From Apostichopus japonicus (Eukaryota > Echinodermata > Holothuroidea > Aspidochirotida > Stichopodidae), in assembly GCF_037975245.1 (NCBI RefSeq), contig NC_092569.1, forward strand, positions 35,624,668 to 35,688,667: a DNA stretch of 64,000 nucleotides. Reading direction: 5' to 3'. A program made the position numbers and the translations under genes. Positions within the stretch are counted from its first letter, which is position 1. Each line of letters starts with the position of its first letter. The notes beneath the pieces were generated by a model that was not told the origin of the DNA, ran no database searches, and worked only from the letters and a program-made list of their open reading frames with translations. This document shows, piece by piece, positions 28,690-41,368 of the stretch.

Positions 28690-30504
28690 TCATAGAACTA
28701 TACTTAGTGTATAAGTCGAAGATTTTGTTGAACCATGGTTGGGATTGGGGAGGATCCTAACTCCCAAGGATTTACATTTTCGTTTCACATCATCGGATAG
28801 AATGCATATAGTTAGTTTCTTACGACGGCAAAAAGGCAACACTGTCCCGGACTTGTGATTGACAGTGAGATGTAATTTCGTAACTCTCATGATAGTAACC
28901 ATGGATAGGACATTATTTTAGAAATATCGGTTGTTTAAATTCTTTTTGTACCTACTTTTTACCCAAAATGGTGCCCTACTTTAAAAAAATGGCGCCAGAA
29001 TTTGTTTTGTAGCTCGGATCGACTTGACGCACTAAGGTTATGTCGTTTCAAGTTCCAGTTCTAACTTAACGTTATGTTTGCTATAACTTTATTAACACTG
29101 GCGGGATGGGTCAAAGGGGAGGGGTGATCGAGGAGAACTTGTGGTAAAATATGGAGGGTGCTTATATGAAAAACTTATGAACAATATTGTTCACCAGGTC
29201 TGCTTTAGATGTTGCTACGGATTACGTATGGAAATCTGATGGCGTTGTAAATTATGAGGGGATTGAAACAAGTGATCAGATTTTAATTTGTTCGGGCGAT
29301 ATGATTTGCCTTTAGAGTGTAGTTTGAGCTTTGTTTTGGAATTACAATGTCTCAATGATTTGGTCACGAATGTGTAATCATATATATTGCCCTCCAATAT
29401 ATAGGACTAGTAATATTAATCAGTTCAACATAATTGTTAAAATAGCTGTTTAAACAATTACGGTATGTTGTATATATTTATTTAATTTGGCTGCATACGT
29501 ACGTACGTGTATCATTACAATTTTAGTGATATATGTGGCATGAATTAAAAGGGAACATATATTGGTTTATGGTGGTCGCAGTGACTAATGACCTGTTTTC
29601 TTCACGGTCCACTTGATTAGGTCTCTCATCATAATTTGTCGTTGGGATTTATCTTTGTTCCTTCATTCAGCCAGTTGTTTAGTTTATACAGTAATTTTGT
29701 GCAGGGTGGTACCGTTTCTTTTCAAACGTTTACTCGGTATGCTGGGTAATCATGACTTGCTATTGCAGTTAAATGATTATTCCCCTATGTTGAATGTGAA
29801 GAATGCATAATTACTTTGCTTTTGGATACGTCCTACACAAAAGTCAATAAAAATGAATAAAATTCATACTAAAATGAAGATCATACTACTCGTTCAATAA
29901 CGGTTCGAAGTAATTTCTAGCTATATATAACCATAAGAACATTAGTGGTATCCCGTGTTTACAAACGTTTTCCAACAGTTATAAAGTATTGAATAATAGA
30001 AAAGCTGCCGTAAAGTTGTTGTTCAAACGTAATATTGTTGCTGGTTATATTGTAAACATTACATCTTGGCTAATGTGATACGTAATGACTTTGTCGGTTA
30101 AAAATTAACGTTTCAACCTCACCCGTTCACAAAAGAAGAATATTTTCCTCCTCATGTATATGTCAATTTACTGTCATTTGTAAATGCAAGTTCAGATCCT
30201 AAAGAAATGTTGTCTAATATAATCATTCATTCTGCTCATTTATTTCTTACTCTTTGTTTGCGGAAGATTTTTCTTCGTTTGCGGAAGTTCCACTAACCTA
30301 TTTTGCCAGAAATCCAAACCGTTGGTAATTTTACAAATTTGTTCATGATATATTTTAAGGTCATAAACATTAGTGATTTCGTACACAAGCAGTTACTTCT
30401 TAATCAACGCGGCGAATCTTTCCATTCAATCTAGGTCGGCTGTGAAAACAAGAGCCCTCGTTGATATTACAAACAGTGAGTTACAATATAAACAATATAA
30501 AAAA
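28690..30504. other. Non-coding interval upstream of gene A
   Basis: No supported gene. There is a short acgtacgtacgt run near 29500. Open frames here are short and without recognisable domains. Confidence 0.4.
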
Positions 30505-30913
30505 AAATACGTTTTCTCAAATAACGACCCCAAAATCACAAATATAAGACATAATAAAAATTCATTAATTCAATTATAAAGAATTAGGTCTGTTTATTGA
30601 TTATATATCATAGATTTTTAATATTGTGTCTCTGCGTATTATTCTGAACAAGTAGACTTTATATTGTATTCCTAACGACGTCAATATCTTTGGATCATAG
30701 TGTGGCTGTTTTCATTTTCTTTTGTCGCTTTTGGCGAATATTAACATTAACAATAATGCCGAACTTAAATCACGTGATCGGTTGTGTGTTCCCACAAACT
30801 TCGGTATCTGCGTAGCAACACGAGGGTTTTCAAAGTAACTTAGAACATTGATGAGCTTGACCAGGAATTATCCAGAAAAACTCTTAGTTTCTACTAAACA
30901 TTGAGAAAGGAAG
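30505..30913 (+). promoter_or_regulatory. Gene A upstream region with TCACGTGA element
   Basis: Mirror copy of 114-525. TCACGTGA is at 30770-30777, 137 nt before the gene A ATG at 30914. Function is inferred from position only. Confidence 0.4.
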
Positions 30914-33900
30914 ATGAGTGGAATTCAGTTTTCGTGTATCTTTCATTGCTTCCTTCTTGGTATTTGCATTTATTCTTCGATGGCGGGAAGCGTTGGTAAG
31001 TAGAATAACGGAAATTAGATTTAACATTTCATATCATTACTTTGACGTTTTGAATTTAAATACAAAACATTAATCAGCGGATCAGTTATTATAATTGTAG
31101 CAAATATTCGTTATGTAACTGCTCGATGATGATCTTTAAACTAACGATTCTTATGATTTCAGTTTTTTTCAAGTGCACAAAACCACACTCATATAAAGAT
31201 GCCGTTATGCCTTGTGATGGTAACTGTAACAATCAAATAGAGGTAATACCGAGTACCGGTAAGTAACAGTTGCTATTTAAGTAATCTAAGAAGTTATGAT
31301 GTAGATAAATGTAGACAAGTAATAAATGTATCAGAGTAAAATCTGACTTTTCTTTCATTGCCAAAGGAACAGTGATTTCATTTAAGGCTTCATTTACATA
31401 TTATATTCAAACGTATATGTCATATGCATAATAGTAATTCCAATGAACTGTTCGGTGAATATATAGAGAATCCCGAAATGAGCCCGAATCTTAGTTAAAC
31501 GCTTTGCTTATTCATGGAAAGTTGTAGTGATGATATATTAACAACCATCCTCTCTAAATATAAACTCTTTTTGGCATTCAGCCCTCTGAGTACTGACCCA
31601 AAGAGAAAGAAAGGAAAAGCACCAAGACATCAAATAAATCTGTTTTAGAAGGAAATATATATGCATATTTTCGGTTTAAACGCACCACTCAATGTTTTGA
31701 TGGCAGCGGATGTTCAGTTATCTGTTTCTTTAAACAGACTCACTATTATAAAATTCACTTTTTATATATAATTTCGTAAACAAGCTTGATTTACTTCCGT
31801 ATGGTGTTGCAATATATGTAAACGAATGGTAATAAGTCAAACGCAATGCCCGCTATGAGTTCCCGTTGCCGGGTTTTATATCAGGAGTATTGTATGAGAA
31901 TACTTAATTTAAGTTGTATATTACGTTTAATTCTTGTAGGCAGAGTCACCGACATAAAATTGAGTTAATCTTTAAGTCCTAGTTGAAATGTTTGAATACT
32001 AATATAGACAACATTATTTGCTTTCGTATATCGTTATGTTAACCAAATGGTAATGAGTCAAAAGATATGCTCGAAATAATTGTATATGTTTGTAGGTTGC
32101 ATATCATGATTTCATGTATCGAAGACTGATTTTAACAGAGTCATTAGTTATAATGGCTATAGTATTTTACAACTACAAAGAATGAATCCAAAATACCAGT
32201 TTAATACACCATCACACATATCATATACCGTGGGGATAATATCAACACAACGCAAAGTAAGAACGCAACAAGCTGATAAGTATTAAGAATAATTACTTTG
32301 CTATCGAAACATTCTTTCGAATATTTCTCGGCAAACATCTCTAATTCTTTATATCTGACAGTTTGACGAGGTATGTTACATTTTTTCTTAGATGGTTAGA
32401 TATTAATTTAAAGGTTATAAAGAGTTAGCCTAGCTTACATTGGAAACGATAGTAAAACATCTGACACTAATCATTTTCGTTTACAGATGAGAGAATAAAA
32501 ACGGAAACAGCACTGAGTGGAATCAAATCAACATGGATGCACTCTACTGATGAAATGCGATCATTAATGTCAACCGGTGAAACGCTAACACCATCAATAA
32601 GTTCGCTGGGAACGAAATTGAGTGACCGAACAACAACTTCGGTCCACACAACAGATGGAATGCGAATATTACCGTCAACTGATGAAATGACAACACGATC
32701 GAAAAAATTGTTGTCAACAACAGTGATGCCTACAACAGGTAACGATGTAGCATGTGGTGTACTTTTTTAAGTATTTGACTCAGTCATAACACAGATTGGT
32801 ATTCATCATTATTATGTTGACAATGTGAACGTCAAGAAGAATTTGGTTTAACACGGCTTGGACTAATTGAACATTAAGAATGTTGTGTATTAAGGTAAAT
32901 ATTTTATAATCGTATGCTAACGTCCTATCATGTGTCTATGTTTTTAATTATTACGAGACCATTGAAATAAATAGTTTTATTATTTATAGTAAATATCAAC
33001 AAATATGGTATTGAATTAATCAATCATGAGATTCAATCAATAAACTAGCAACAACACCGAGTAAATGACTAATTACAACCATGCACTCCACAGATGAAAC
33101 AACATTACTTCGGTCAACCGATAAAATGACAACCATCAACAAAAATGAATTTTCAACAACATCGATGGTCTCAACAGGTAACGTAATTGCTTTTAGTTTT
33201 GTTAAGAGCTTACATGTTTAAGTATAAAATCAACATCATATTTATCTACAACTACAGTTTTTGTCGTCTGAAACTTTGCTCTCAGGTATCTTTATCAGCT
33301 GATACATTATGAATGTTCGTTTGAGCAACTAACGGACGGCAGTATTAGTTCTTTAGTATGTATACACTTGTTCAAAGTTATTAAAGTTGATATATATTTA
33401 TCTTATTTTGAATGGGTCTAAAGAATTAACATGTATTGAAAACGATTGGACAGCAACTAACACTGATCATTTCCCTTTTCAGGTGCGAGAATTAAACAAG
33501 AAACAACAGTGGGTGAAATCAAGTCAACGTCGATGCTATCTACGGAAGAAATACGTTTATTAACGTCAACCGTTGAAACGCCATCGACAACTACAGATAC
33601 AAGTACAACTGTGCTATCAACAACACGGATGCCTACAACAGGTGATTTAAAAATGTGTACCATTATGTCTACAATTACTTCAGTTCACAATTGGAGAAAC
33701 AATTGTAAGAATTAGATAGGCATACTTGTATTCCCTACCGCCTGGCCTTCTCAAATATCTATATTATATAATACTTAGACGGTAAGACACTATTGTAACT
33801 TACTTTATTTGATTCAACAGTAACATGTTTACATATTTGATTGCTTAGTTTCGTCTCTCAATCAAAATATGTTCTAACAGCCAACCAATAACATTACCAC

Positions 33901-36367
33901 TCACAACATACATTATTCGCAATGTGCTGAATTAACCTCGGTTTAATTGACCTTTTACATGTCAGAAACAAACTGAAGTGGTAAAGCTACAAGTAACGAT
34001 ATTCTGATTGTTACTCTCATTATGATAGTTAAAATAATTCTTATAGTATTATACTTAAGGAGACCTCTTCTGGGATATAATATCTCCGTTCGGAATTTCT
34101 GTTTTTTGTAAACATTTGGCCAGGTGAGCACTTGAAATAACCGTCATGTTGTTGAATGCATAGTAAAGGGCAATTGTAACGACCGCCGACTTGAACATGT
34201 CATTTTATTTCAGAATCCTGCCCAGCAAACATGATATGGATGAACTGTTCATGCCAAACTACGTGCGATGATCCCGACGGACTCAACGGATGTTTTAAAA
34301 GCTGTGACGATGAACCAGGTTACACGTGTGTCTGTCCAGATGGATTCCTAATCAGAGATGGTGCATGCATACCGTTGTATGAATGCGGATGCTACCACTC
34401 GTCCATGGGAGTCATTTCGGTATTTCCACATAACTCGACATTTGTCATTTTTCGCATGTGTCACGTTTTTCGAAGATCTCTTTTAGAGAGTGTAAATAAC
34501 ATCAATATCAATAACTAAACGAGCGCATACATTTCTGTGTCCATACTTATTCCTATTATCAGGTTATTACTTATTCCGTTGAAAAATTTGCTTTCTTTAA
34601 CCTTTTACGAAATAGCAATAGTAAAGTATATAAGTATATATAGTATATAAGTTTTTCGAAACGTAATTGGAAGGTTATAGGTTAATCTTAGTCAGATTCG
34701 GATATCACTTATGACATCTTTAGGTTGGGCAGAAAAATTGATTCGAATATTCGTTTGAAGTTTATATATACCATTCAGAAAATGCAGTAGTCACAACATG
34801 CCGATATCCCAATTTTTTTTTTTTTTTTTTGGGGGGGGGGGCAATAACGTTCAGATTATAAAATCAAGACAACGAATATAACGTTAACGTTTCCACTAAT
34901 GTATTATATATTATTAACCGTTGAATGAAGTCTCATTTGAGCAGAGTTAACATTTTCTCTCGACTTGCTCGTATTCTTGAACATTTCTGCACAGAACGGA
35001 TCATCGCATCTTAACTTGGACTGCACAAGACATTGCACATGTGAAAATGATGTTCTCCACTGTGAAGAATACTCTTGCAGTCATCATGCAACCTGTAAGA
35101 ACCAAGGTCAAAATTCATATTGCGAGTGTAAAGAGAGCTACTGGGGAAATGGTACGACTTGTCAAGTAATCACAAACTGTCAGGATGTTTATAATGGTTT
35201 GTCCACCGAAGAAGGCATTTATTGGATAAGTCCACCTTCTTGGCCACATGAATCATTCCAAGTTTACTGCAAAGATGGTTGGATGGTAAGTTTTCTTTTG
35301 GAAACCAGCACACTTTTCATTTCACTTTTTCGCAGAACTGCAAATACGAAATTAAACTACACCTATTTAAAATGAAATATTCAAATGAGTAAATGTTTTG
35401 CGCAAATGCCTAAAATGAAAGGAATCTATAAGTTCTTTTACTTAAACTTTCATTATAAATATAAGTAAGTTCAATACTCTATCAAAATATTGATCGAACA
35501 CAATGTTAGTATTTGTGGCTGCACGCTGTAATGTCCCTGTCCTTCTCCTAAGCAAACCGTGGAGCTGCTTTTCCCCTGTGATCAGGCAACCAATGCGTTA
35601 TGAGCCATCTCTGACATTTGGAGCTTTAATTACTATCCGAAGTTGTTTCCAAAGATTACTAACAGCCATGCACTCACTTTATCAAATCTTGGCTTCCCTA
35701 ACTAACGTCAGAAGTTCATGATATCAGGCTCTGGATCATATTTTCACCAGTGTTACCTTACGATTCGTAACTTGAGTAATGATTTTAATCCTTGTTGGGC
35801 TACATGAGATATACCATCTAATTTAACGATCATGTAGGAATTGGATTGAGAAACAACGTTGTTCGAAGAAGATAAATACCATCATAGTAACATCATCGGT
35901 CTTTCCTAATTATCATTTTTGAAGTTTTCTCAAAGAAGGTATTTATCGTGGGACAAATTCATATTAAGTTGAGAAATTACATGATCTCTTCCAGACGCAA
36001 TTCTTGTTATCCGAATGAAAACTGTAGATCTTGTCAACAAAATATTCGGCTTATACACTATGTATAGTTCTATGATTATAGCGGTTACTTTTTATACAGC
36101 TGTTTCAGAAGCGGGTTGGTGGATCTGTTTCATTTTATGAGACTTGGAATAACTACAGAGATGGATTTGGTGATCTTAACTCTAGTTTCTGGCTTGGAAA
36201 TGAGAAATTACACGTCATATCAGCTCAGAGTGATCATCAACTAAGAATTGATATTTGGTTCAACAATACCAATGATGACAGTGCATATCTTCATTACAAC
36301 CTGTTTCGAGTTAGCTCCGAGGCAACACAATACCAGATAACGCTTGGAAGCTACACAGGGAGCTACG
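30914..36367 (+). CDS. Gene A: secreted Ser/Thr-rich TIL-EGF-FReD protein lacking its last FReD exon
   Basis: Exons: 30914-30995 (signal, MSGIQFSCIFHCFLLG, donor gtaagt), 31163-31258 (FKCTKPHSYKDAVMPCDGNC), 32487-32738, 33094-33177 (weak acceptor) and 33483-33641 (Ser/Thr-rich, possibly O-glycosylated, each ending in a ...TTG-type repeat), 34214-34419 (TIL, CPANMIWMNCSCQTTC, CVCPDGFLI), 34995-35285 (EGF, CTCENDVLHC, then CQDVYNG and YCKDGW of FReD), 36100-36367 (FReD middle, SVSFYETWNNYRDGFGDL, FWLGNEKL). All joins are phase-compatible and total 1438 nt, ending in phase 1. No final exon carrying the calcium site, GWWYN and terminal MKIKP-like residues was found between 36368 and gene B. A (TA)n tract and repeat R follow instead. 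So it is either truncated, or spliced to something I cannot see. Open throughout, possibly still expressed. Confidence 0.75.
34813..34841. repeat. T18-G11 homopolymer junction
   Basis: Eighteen T followed by eleven G in the gene A intron between the TIL and EGF exons. Confidence 0.9.
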
Positions 36368-36519
36368 GTACGTATTGCTCCGCGAATAGCAAATACCTCT
36401 GAACAGTAGTGTGGTTCAGTTGACTGAACGTTGAAGTATATTCATTTGTTAAGTGAAAGAGTCCAAGAGAGAGATGGGGAGTTTAATCTGATAATGCCAA
36501 TGAAGTTCTTAGAATACAT

Positions 36520-36522
<3 letters not shown>

Positions 36523-36568
<46 letters not shown>

Positions 36569-36599
36569 ATATATATAGATATATATATATATATATATA
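36523..36599. repeat. Imperfect (TA)n microsatellite at the breakpoint of gene A
   Basis: It begins exactly where similarity between gene A and the pseudogene at 27836-28655 stops (after gaatacatt). It marks the site where the 3' end of gene A was lost. Confidence 0.9.
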
Positions 36600-37964
36600 C
36601 ACATTGGTATATTTGTTTACTTCAACGCATGATAGCTGGGACTTAGGTTTACCTCGGGGACAGGTTTACCTGACACCAGGTAAACCTAAGTTTAACCTAA
36701 TGTTTTATGTATTCAATATATACAAGGCCTTAGCCACAGGGACCATAGGAATACGAACTTGGCCAACCCCCCCCCCCCTCCCATCTTCCCCTCGAAAGTT
36801 TCTATCAAATGGTTAACAAATGTTATAACACCCGAAAGCAAATGTATTTAATATATAATGAAAATGATAGCATCTTTGCTTCTAAACACCCTTACCGAGA
36901 CAAAATTCTCTCAAAGGTGAGGGGACGCTCCTCCCCTTAAGCCCCACCCCTCTCTTAAGATCTCTCCCTAGTACGGACGTCCACCTAAAATTTGAATTAA
37001 ATTTCTACAGAATTTCTACATGGCATACTGCCATTACAATGCAATTCAAGTACTCCACATTTACATTTCAATCTGTGTTTTATTGACCTTTGACTTGGAG
37101 TATATTATTTTGGTAATAACATATTGTTATAACTAACTAAACAAATCTCCTCCCTAAGTTCCCCATCTCCAAACTCCTGCAAATGCTTTGAGTAAATGTT
37201 GCATCATTTTATTCAAGAAGTTAGTGAACTAGAAGCTACAGTGATTATAATTTATGAATGGGGGTGGCTGAAAGCTTTATGCCAGAAAGAAGATGCTTAA
37301 TTAATCTACTGTACTTACCCAATGTACTGACAGGTCAAACAACTGTTTGCAGTTTGATAGTCTTAAAGGTTACAAAGTTCACATCATAATACATCTTAAT
37401 GTTAGTCATCTTTCAGATCGTTATCATAGATCGTATCATAAATATTTCCTTTTTATCATAAACCAGTTGTAAGCAACGGAAGAAGATGTTTTGGAGCGTG
37501 AGAAGCAAAGGGTAGAAGGAATCACTCCAACTGAGTGAGAAGGAGGACATAAATCAATTAAAACAGGATCTCTGACCGTTTCCATCTGAGTGAAAGAAGG
37601 TATTTCTTTCTATCTTAAAAGATCACAGAAAGCCACCAAACACACCGAGTGAATTTGTTTGAAAACGGAGCTGGATAAGTGATTGAATTCAACGTTTCAA
37701 CTTGGCCCGTTTCGCAGAATGAAAAACCATGAATAAGGGGAAAAAGTTTACTTGTTGAATTAAAAAAAAATAATAATAGGAAAATATCGACAAACGTTTC
37801 AAACGTTGGTCAAGGCTATTTATAGTACTGGTAGGTATAGTGACAATAATTGGTCCTGGCTTGTGGGCAGGTCAGCACTTTGCTTAGGCTGCGGCTATGT
37901 CGGTAGTTGCTATGGAAGCAATAGTGAAGTATATAGTGCTAGTACACGAAGAGCATACGTTATT

Positions 37965-38065
37965 CCCAGCTTACAAACTGGATTAAAAATGGTCAACTAT
38001 CTATCGTGATATTTTGCCGTGACATAGATAACCATTTTTAATCCAATTTGCAAGTTAAGGAATAA
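37965..38065. repeat. Hairpin-forming inverted repeat in repeat R copy 1
   Basis: ctggattaaaaatggt and tatctat on the left pair with atagata and accatttttaatccaa on the right around a loop containing cgtgatattttgccgtg. The same structure occurs in copy 2 at about 60610-60705. Confidence 0.75.
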
Positions 38066-38154
38066 TAGATGCCCTTCCTGTACTAATATTATTCTTTAAT
38101 ATTCCTTAGGGAAGACCGTGTCAAAGGCCATTTTAACAGTTATACAATAATTCG

Positions 38155-38525
38155 AGATATCTATCTACAATTTAAATCGAGATATTCGAAATTTAATTCG
38201 AGATATCTGCAATTAATTTCAAATATCTCAAATTAAGTTGAAAAAATCTCTAATCATTTCAGATATCTCCAATTCAACTTGAGATATCAGAAATTGCATT
38301 TTCGATATCTTGAATTTTATTTAAGATATCTCAAATTGATTTTAAGATATCAAGACTAATGAAAGATATCAAAATGGAACATTATTTAAAATCCTCGAAT
38401 TGAATTCGAGAAATCAGAATTGAATTCAAGATATCAAAAATTGAATTAGAGATATAAAAGAATTCGAATTTGAGATATTCAAAATAGAATTCAAGATATC
38501 AAGAGTTGAATTAGAGATATTGTTA
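38155..38525. repeat. gatatc word array in repeat R copy 1
   Basis: About twenty variants of (g)agatatc alternating with aattgaatt or aaattcaa at spacing near 20-25 nt, in both polarities since gatatc is its own complement. Present in copy 2 at 60765-61120. Confidence 0.75.
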
Positions 38526-39507
38526 ATGAAGTCTGCAAGTAAGGAGAAGAAAGCTAATTATAATGTCCTGGATAGCTTAAGGGGATTACAAAGCTGGGAT
38601 TACTTAGGAGTGTAAAGACTTGCTAATAGGATTAAAGGATAAAGCTAGAGATGAGGAGAGGGGTTTAGGGCAGTTGGGCTGTGGCTTTTGTGAGGTGAAG
38701 AGTTAAGGTAATAACAAGAGACAAGGAAAGGGAGAAGCCTAGGTTGTGTGAGACGATAGCGGTGATAGTGTTGGAAGGTAGCAGAGTTTGTTGATGAAGG
38801 CTGGATGTTTTGTGATTGTGAAAGGAAGCAGTGGCATTTTGTGGAGTCCGATAATAAAAGAAGAAAAGCATCGAATAACATTGTCCTTAACTTATTAAAC
38901 CAAACTACGTAATTACATGGTGGTGACGGTTTAAAAGAAGAAATGCCTCGGTGTTTGCCGACTACCATTGTGATAAATCCGCTACCAGCTAAAAGTCAAT
39001 GAGATTCAAAAAGATATAACTTTAGCCAATGTGTTAGTCATTCAGACAATTTGTTAATTTAACAGAAAATAGGAAAAAAACACAGGAAACTTGGGCGAAA
39101 CGGATGGATGGTAATCTTTTCAGAAAACATCTGAAGAAGCAAGATCCCGAAGGTATGTAACGACATCATACACCCGCATAGTGGTGGAGCTGACTGTACG
39201 GTGGAGATCATTCAACGCCCAATTATGGAGGCAGAGTTGTCCGTTTAAAAACAAGCTGTTACATAAAAATGCATATGCGTTAATCAAGGTGGAAGAAGTC
39301 ATTGTTTTTGGTGGCAAGAAGAAAGACAAATATAGAATACAGACAGCAACCAACTATGACAGCTGAGGCACTTTTATAGATTTCTTTGAGGAGTTCTTCT
39401 TGGACACTTTCTCGCTGAAACTGTGGTGGAGATCGCACATACATTAAGGTTGTAAACCGTTATTTATTGATAATTGCTATTTCATATTCTCCATTTAAGG
39501 GTGCATC

Positions 39508-39990
39508 ATGTATAATTTAAGATCAGAGAAAAGGGAATTGAAAATGAACACGACAGATAAAAGGGAGGACCAAACTTGTTCACCAGGGGTACCTGAAGGT
39601 CTTCCAAAAGAAATGCGGATAAACTACCTACTAGAGATACGTAAGATAGAAGCACACATTGAAATAGAAAAGTAAAAACCAAATCATGAAAAACAAAAAC
39701 AAAAAGTCCAAACAAGATCATGAACTGAACAAAGCTAAAGTAGAGGCAGATACAGAAGTAAAACTAAAGCAACTTCAGATAGAGAACGAAACTGCCAAAG
39801 TTCAAGTGAACCCAACGTATAAGTGGCAAGTGGTGAAAGTGTAAATTTGATGAAGGTGCCTCGTCTGCATGAGAATGAAGATGCTGATGTATATATCTAA
39901 GAGGTTTTGAAATGTTAGCAGAAACAAACAAGTGGGATAAATCACAGTGGGCAATATTTTTGGTTATTTGGTTTAATGTTAAAGAAATTT
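39508..39990 (+). pseudogene. Ty3/gypsy-like gag fragment in repeat R copy 1
   Basis: Starts MYNLRSEKRELKMNTTDKRE, followed by a charged Glu/Lys coiled-coil-like stretch broken by a TAA and frameshifts. It ends with VPRLHENEDADVY and, in another frame, FEMLAETNKWDKSQWAIFLV. The pattern of Asp-rich turn, YLxxFExxA and KWxxxxWA is typical of gag-like proteins of gypsy-type elements in animals. No zinc knuckle or pol follows. Confidence 0.6.
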
Positions 39991-41368
39991 AAAGCAACAT
40001 GATATGCTAATTTTTCAAATATCTTGGAAAAGACTTGCAATACAGGAATTGGCCTATAGTGATCTTTCATCTTTTTCTGTTAATTTATTTGTAGTCAGGA
40101 AAAGTACTTGTAATTTTAAGATCATTAGGCACATTATACTACTATTAAAACACCTGTTTACAAAATAGCTGAATGGACGAACAATAATGTAATTAAACGC
40201 TTTAACAACTTTACAATGAATATTATGATTGTCCTTGACCACCATTTTGAAGATCTTTGATATATTCCATGATAACTTCGTCATCATCGGTGGAATACAA
40301 AAACACACAATGATCATGTATACACCAGCTCTTCTTAATTTTGGAGCAACTAATACACCCTTGAAGAGGGAAATAACGGTCATATAAGAAGATACAAAAG
40401 AATAAGTTATAAGTAGAATTAGAATCATTTAATATTAGAACATCAGTCCAAACCACATGTGAAAGATCCCAATGAAATGAAGTTAAAGCACTTTGCGTCA
40501 ATTTACGGTGTAACTTTGTAGACCTTTTCCTCCTAGATATATATGCCAATCATAAGGGGTAGGGAGGGGGCAGGAGACACGTCCCCACTTCTAGAGGGTG
40601 GGGACAGGTTTGGTAACTGATTCGCGTATGCGCTGGAGTATCACCCAGACTCATCATGACTCGTGTATCCCATAGAGGGAGCTGAAACATTGTGCTACAT
40701 GAGATTAGTATGTTAATAACTTTAAATTCTCATCTGCTCGACCACCAGATGAAAAATAGAACTTTGCAACTGGGTTGAAATAAGAATTATGGTTTTCATT
40801 GTTAGCGTAAATTAAATGAGGAACCGCGCTCATATATCTCTGAGGCTATCTGCACAGGCCACTATAGATAATGAAAGCCCGAAGCATTCGCTAATCTTCT
40901 TGCAGTATATTATTAATTTTTTATAATAGTATATCGAATTTCACGTACAAGCATAACACTATATGTGTAAATAATATTGTGGGATCAGTTTAGTTAGCAA
41001 AGTCACCCAGGATAGTTTTGAAGTGTTTTTGAGCAAATTACATATATCAAACGAGATTTGAGACACATACATATATGGTGCTAAGCCTGGGTGCAAAGCT
41101 GCTAGTCATGTTGTTGTTATAACCATGTTAATCATTATACCTCAAGTTATACTTTAGAAGTTATGTACATATGTTCACAAAATATTTTGTTTGTGTTTTA
41201 GTTCACTGGTGCCAACTACAGGGCCGTAGCCTGCGGGGGTAGGGGTGGGGCAGCTGCCCCTTGAAATTTTCACTTCCTAAATGAAAGTAAGCCTACGATA
41301 ATATGAACGTCTGGACATTTTGCGAAATGTTCATATCATTTCTTTTGATTTCATTAGTCAGTAGTGTG

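Larger units (their letters stand above)
36700..41368. repeat. Repeat R, copy 1 (at least 4.67 kb)
   Basis: Direct repeat of 59340-64000, very similar by eye along its length (both begin atgttttatgtattcaatat). Copy 1 has about 50 nt near 38110-38165 that copy 2 lacks. It contains a hairpin (37965-38065), a gatatc word array (38155-38525), gag-like remains (39508-39990) and a late cagggccgtagcc word resembling MITE ends. The similarity probably continues beyond 41368, but copy 2 leaves the window there. No intact transposase, integrase or reverse transcriptase was found, so its class is open. The gag remains point to an LTR-type ancestry for part of it. Confidence 0.85.

Noticed and set aside
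38645-38968. Pro/Ser-rich minus-strand frames in repeat R
   Set aside because: Frames differ between the two R copies, so they are not conserved as protein.
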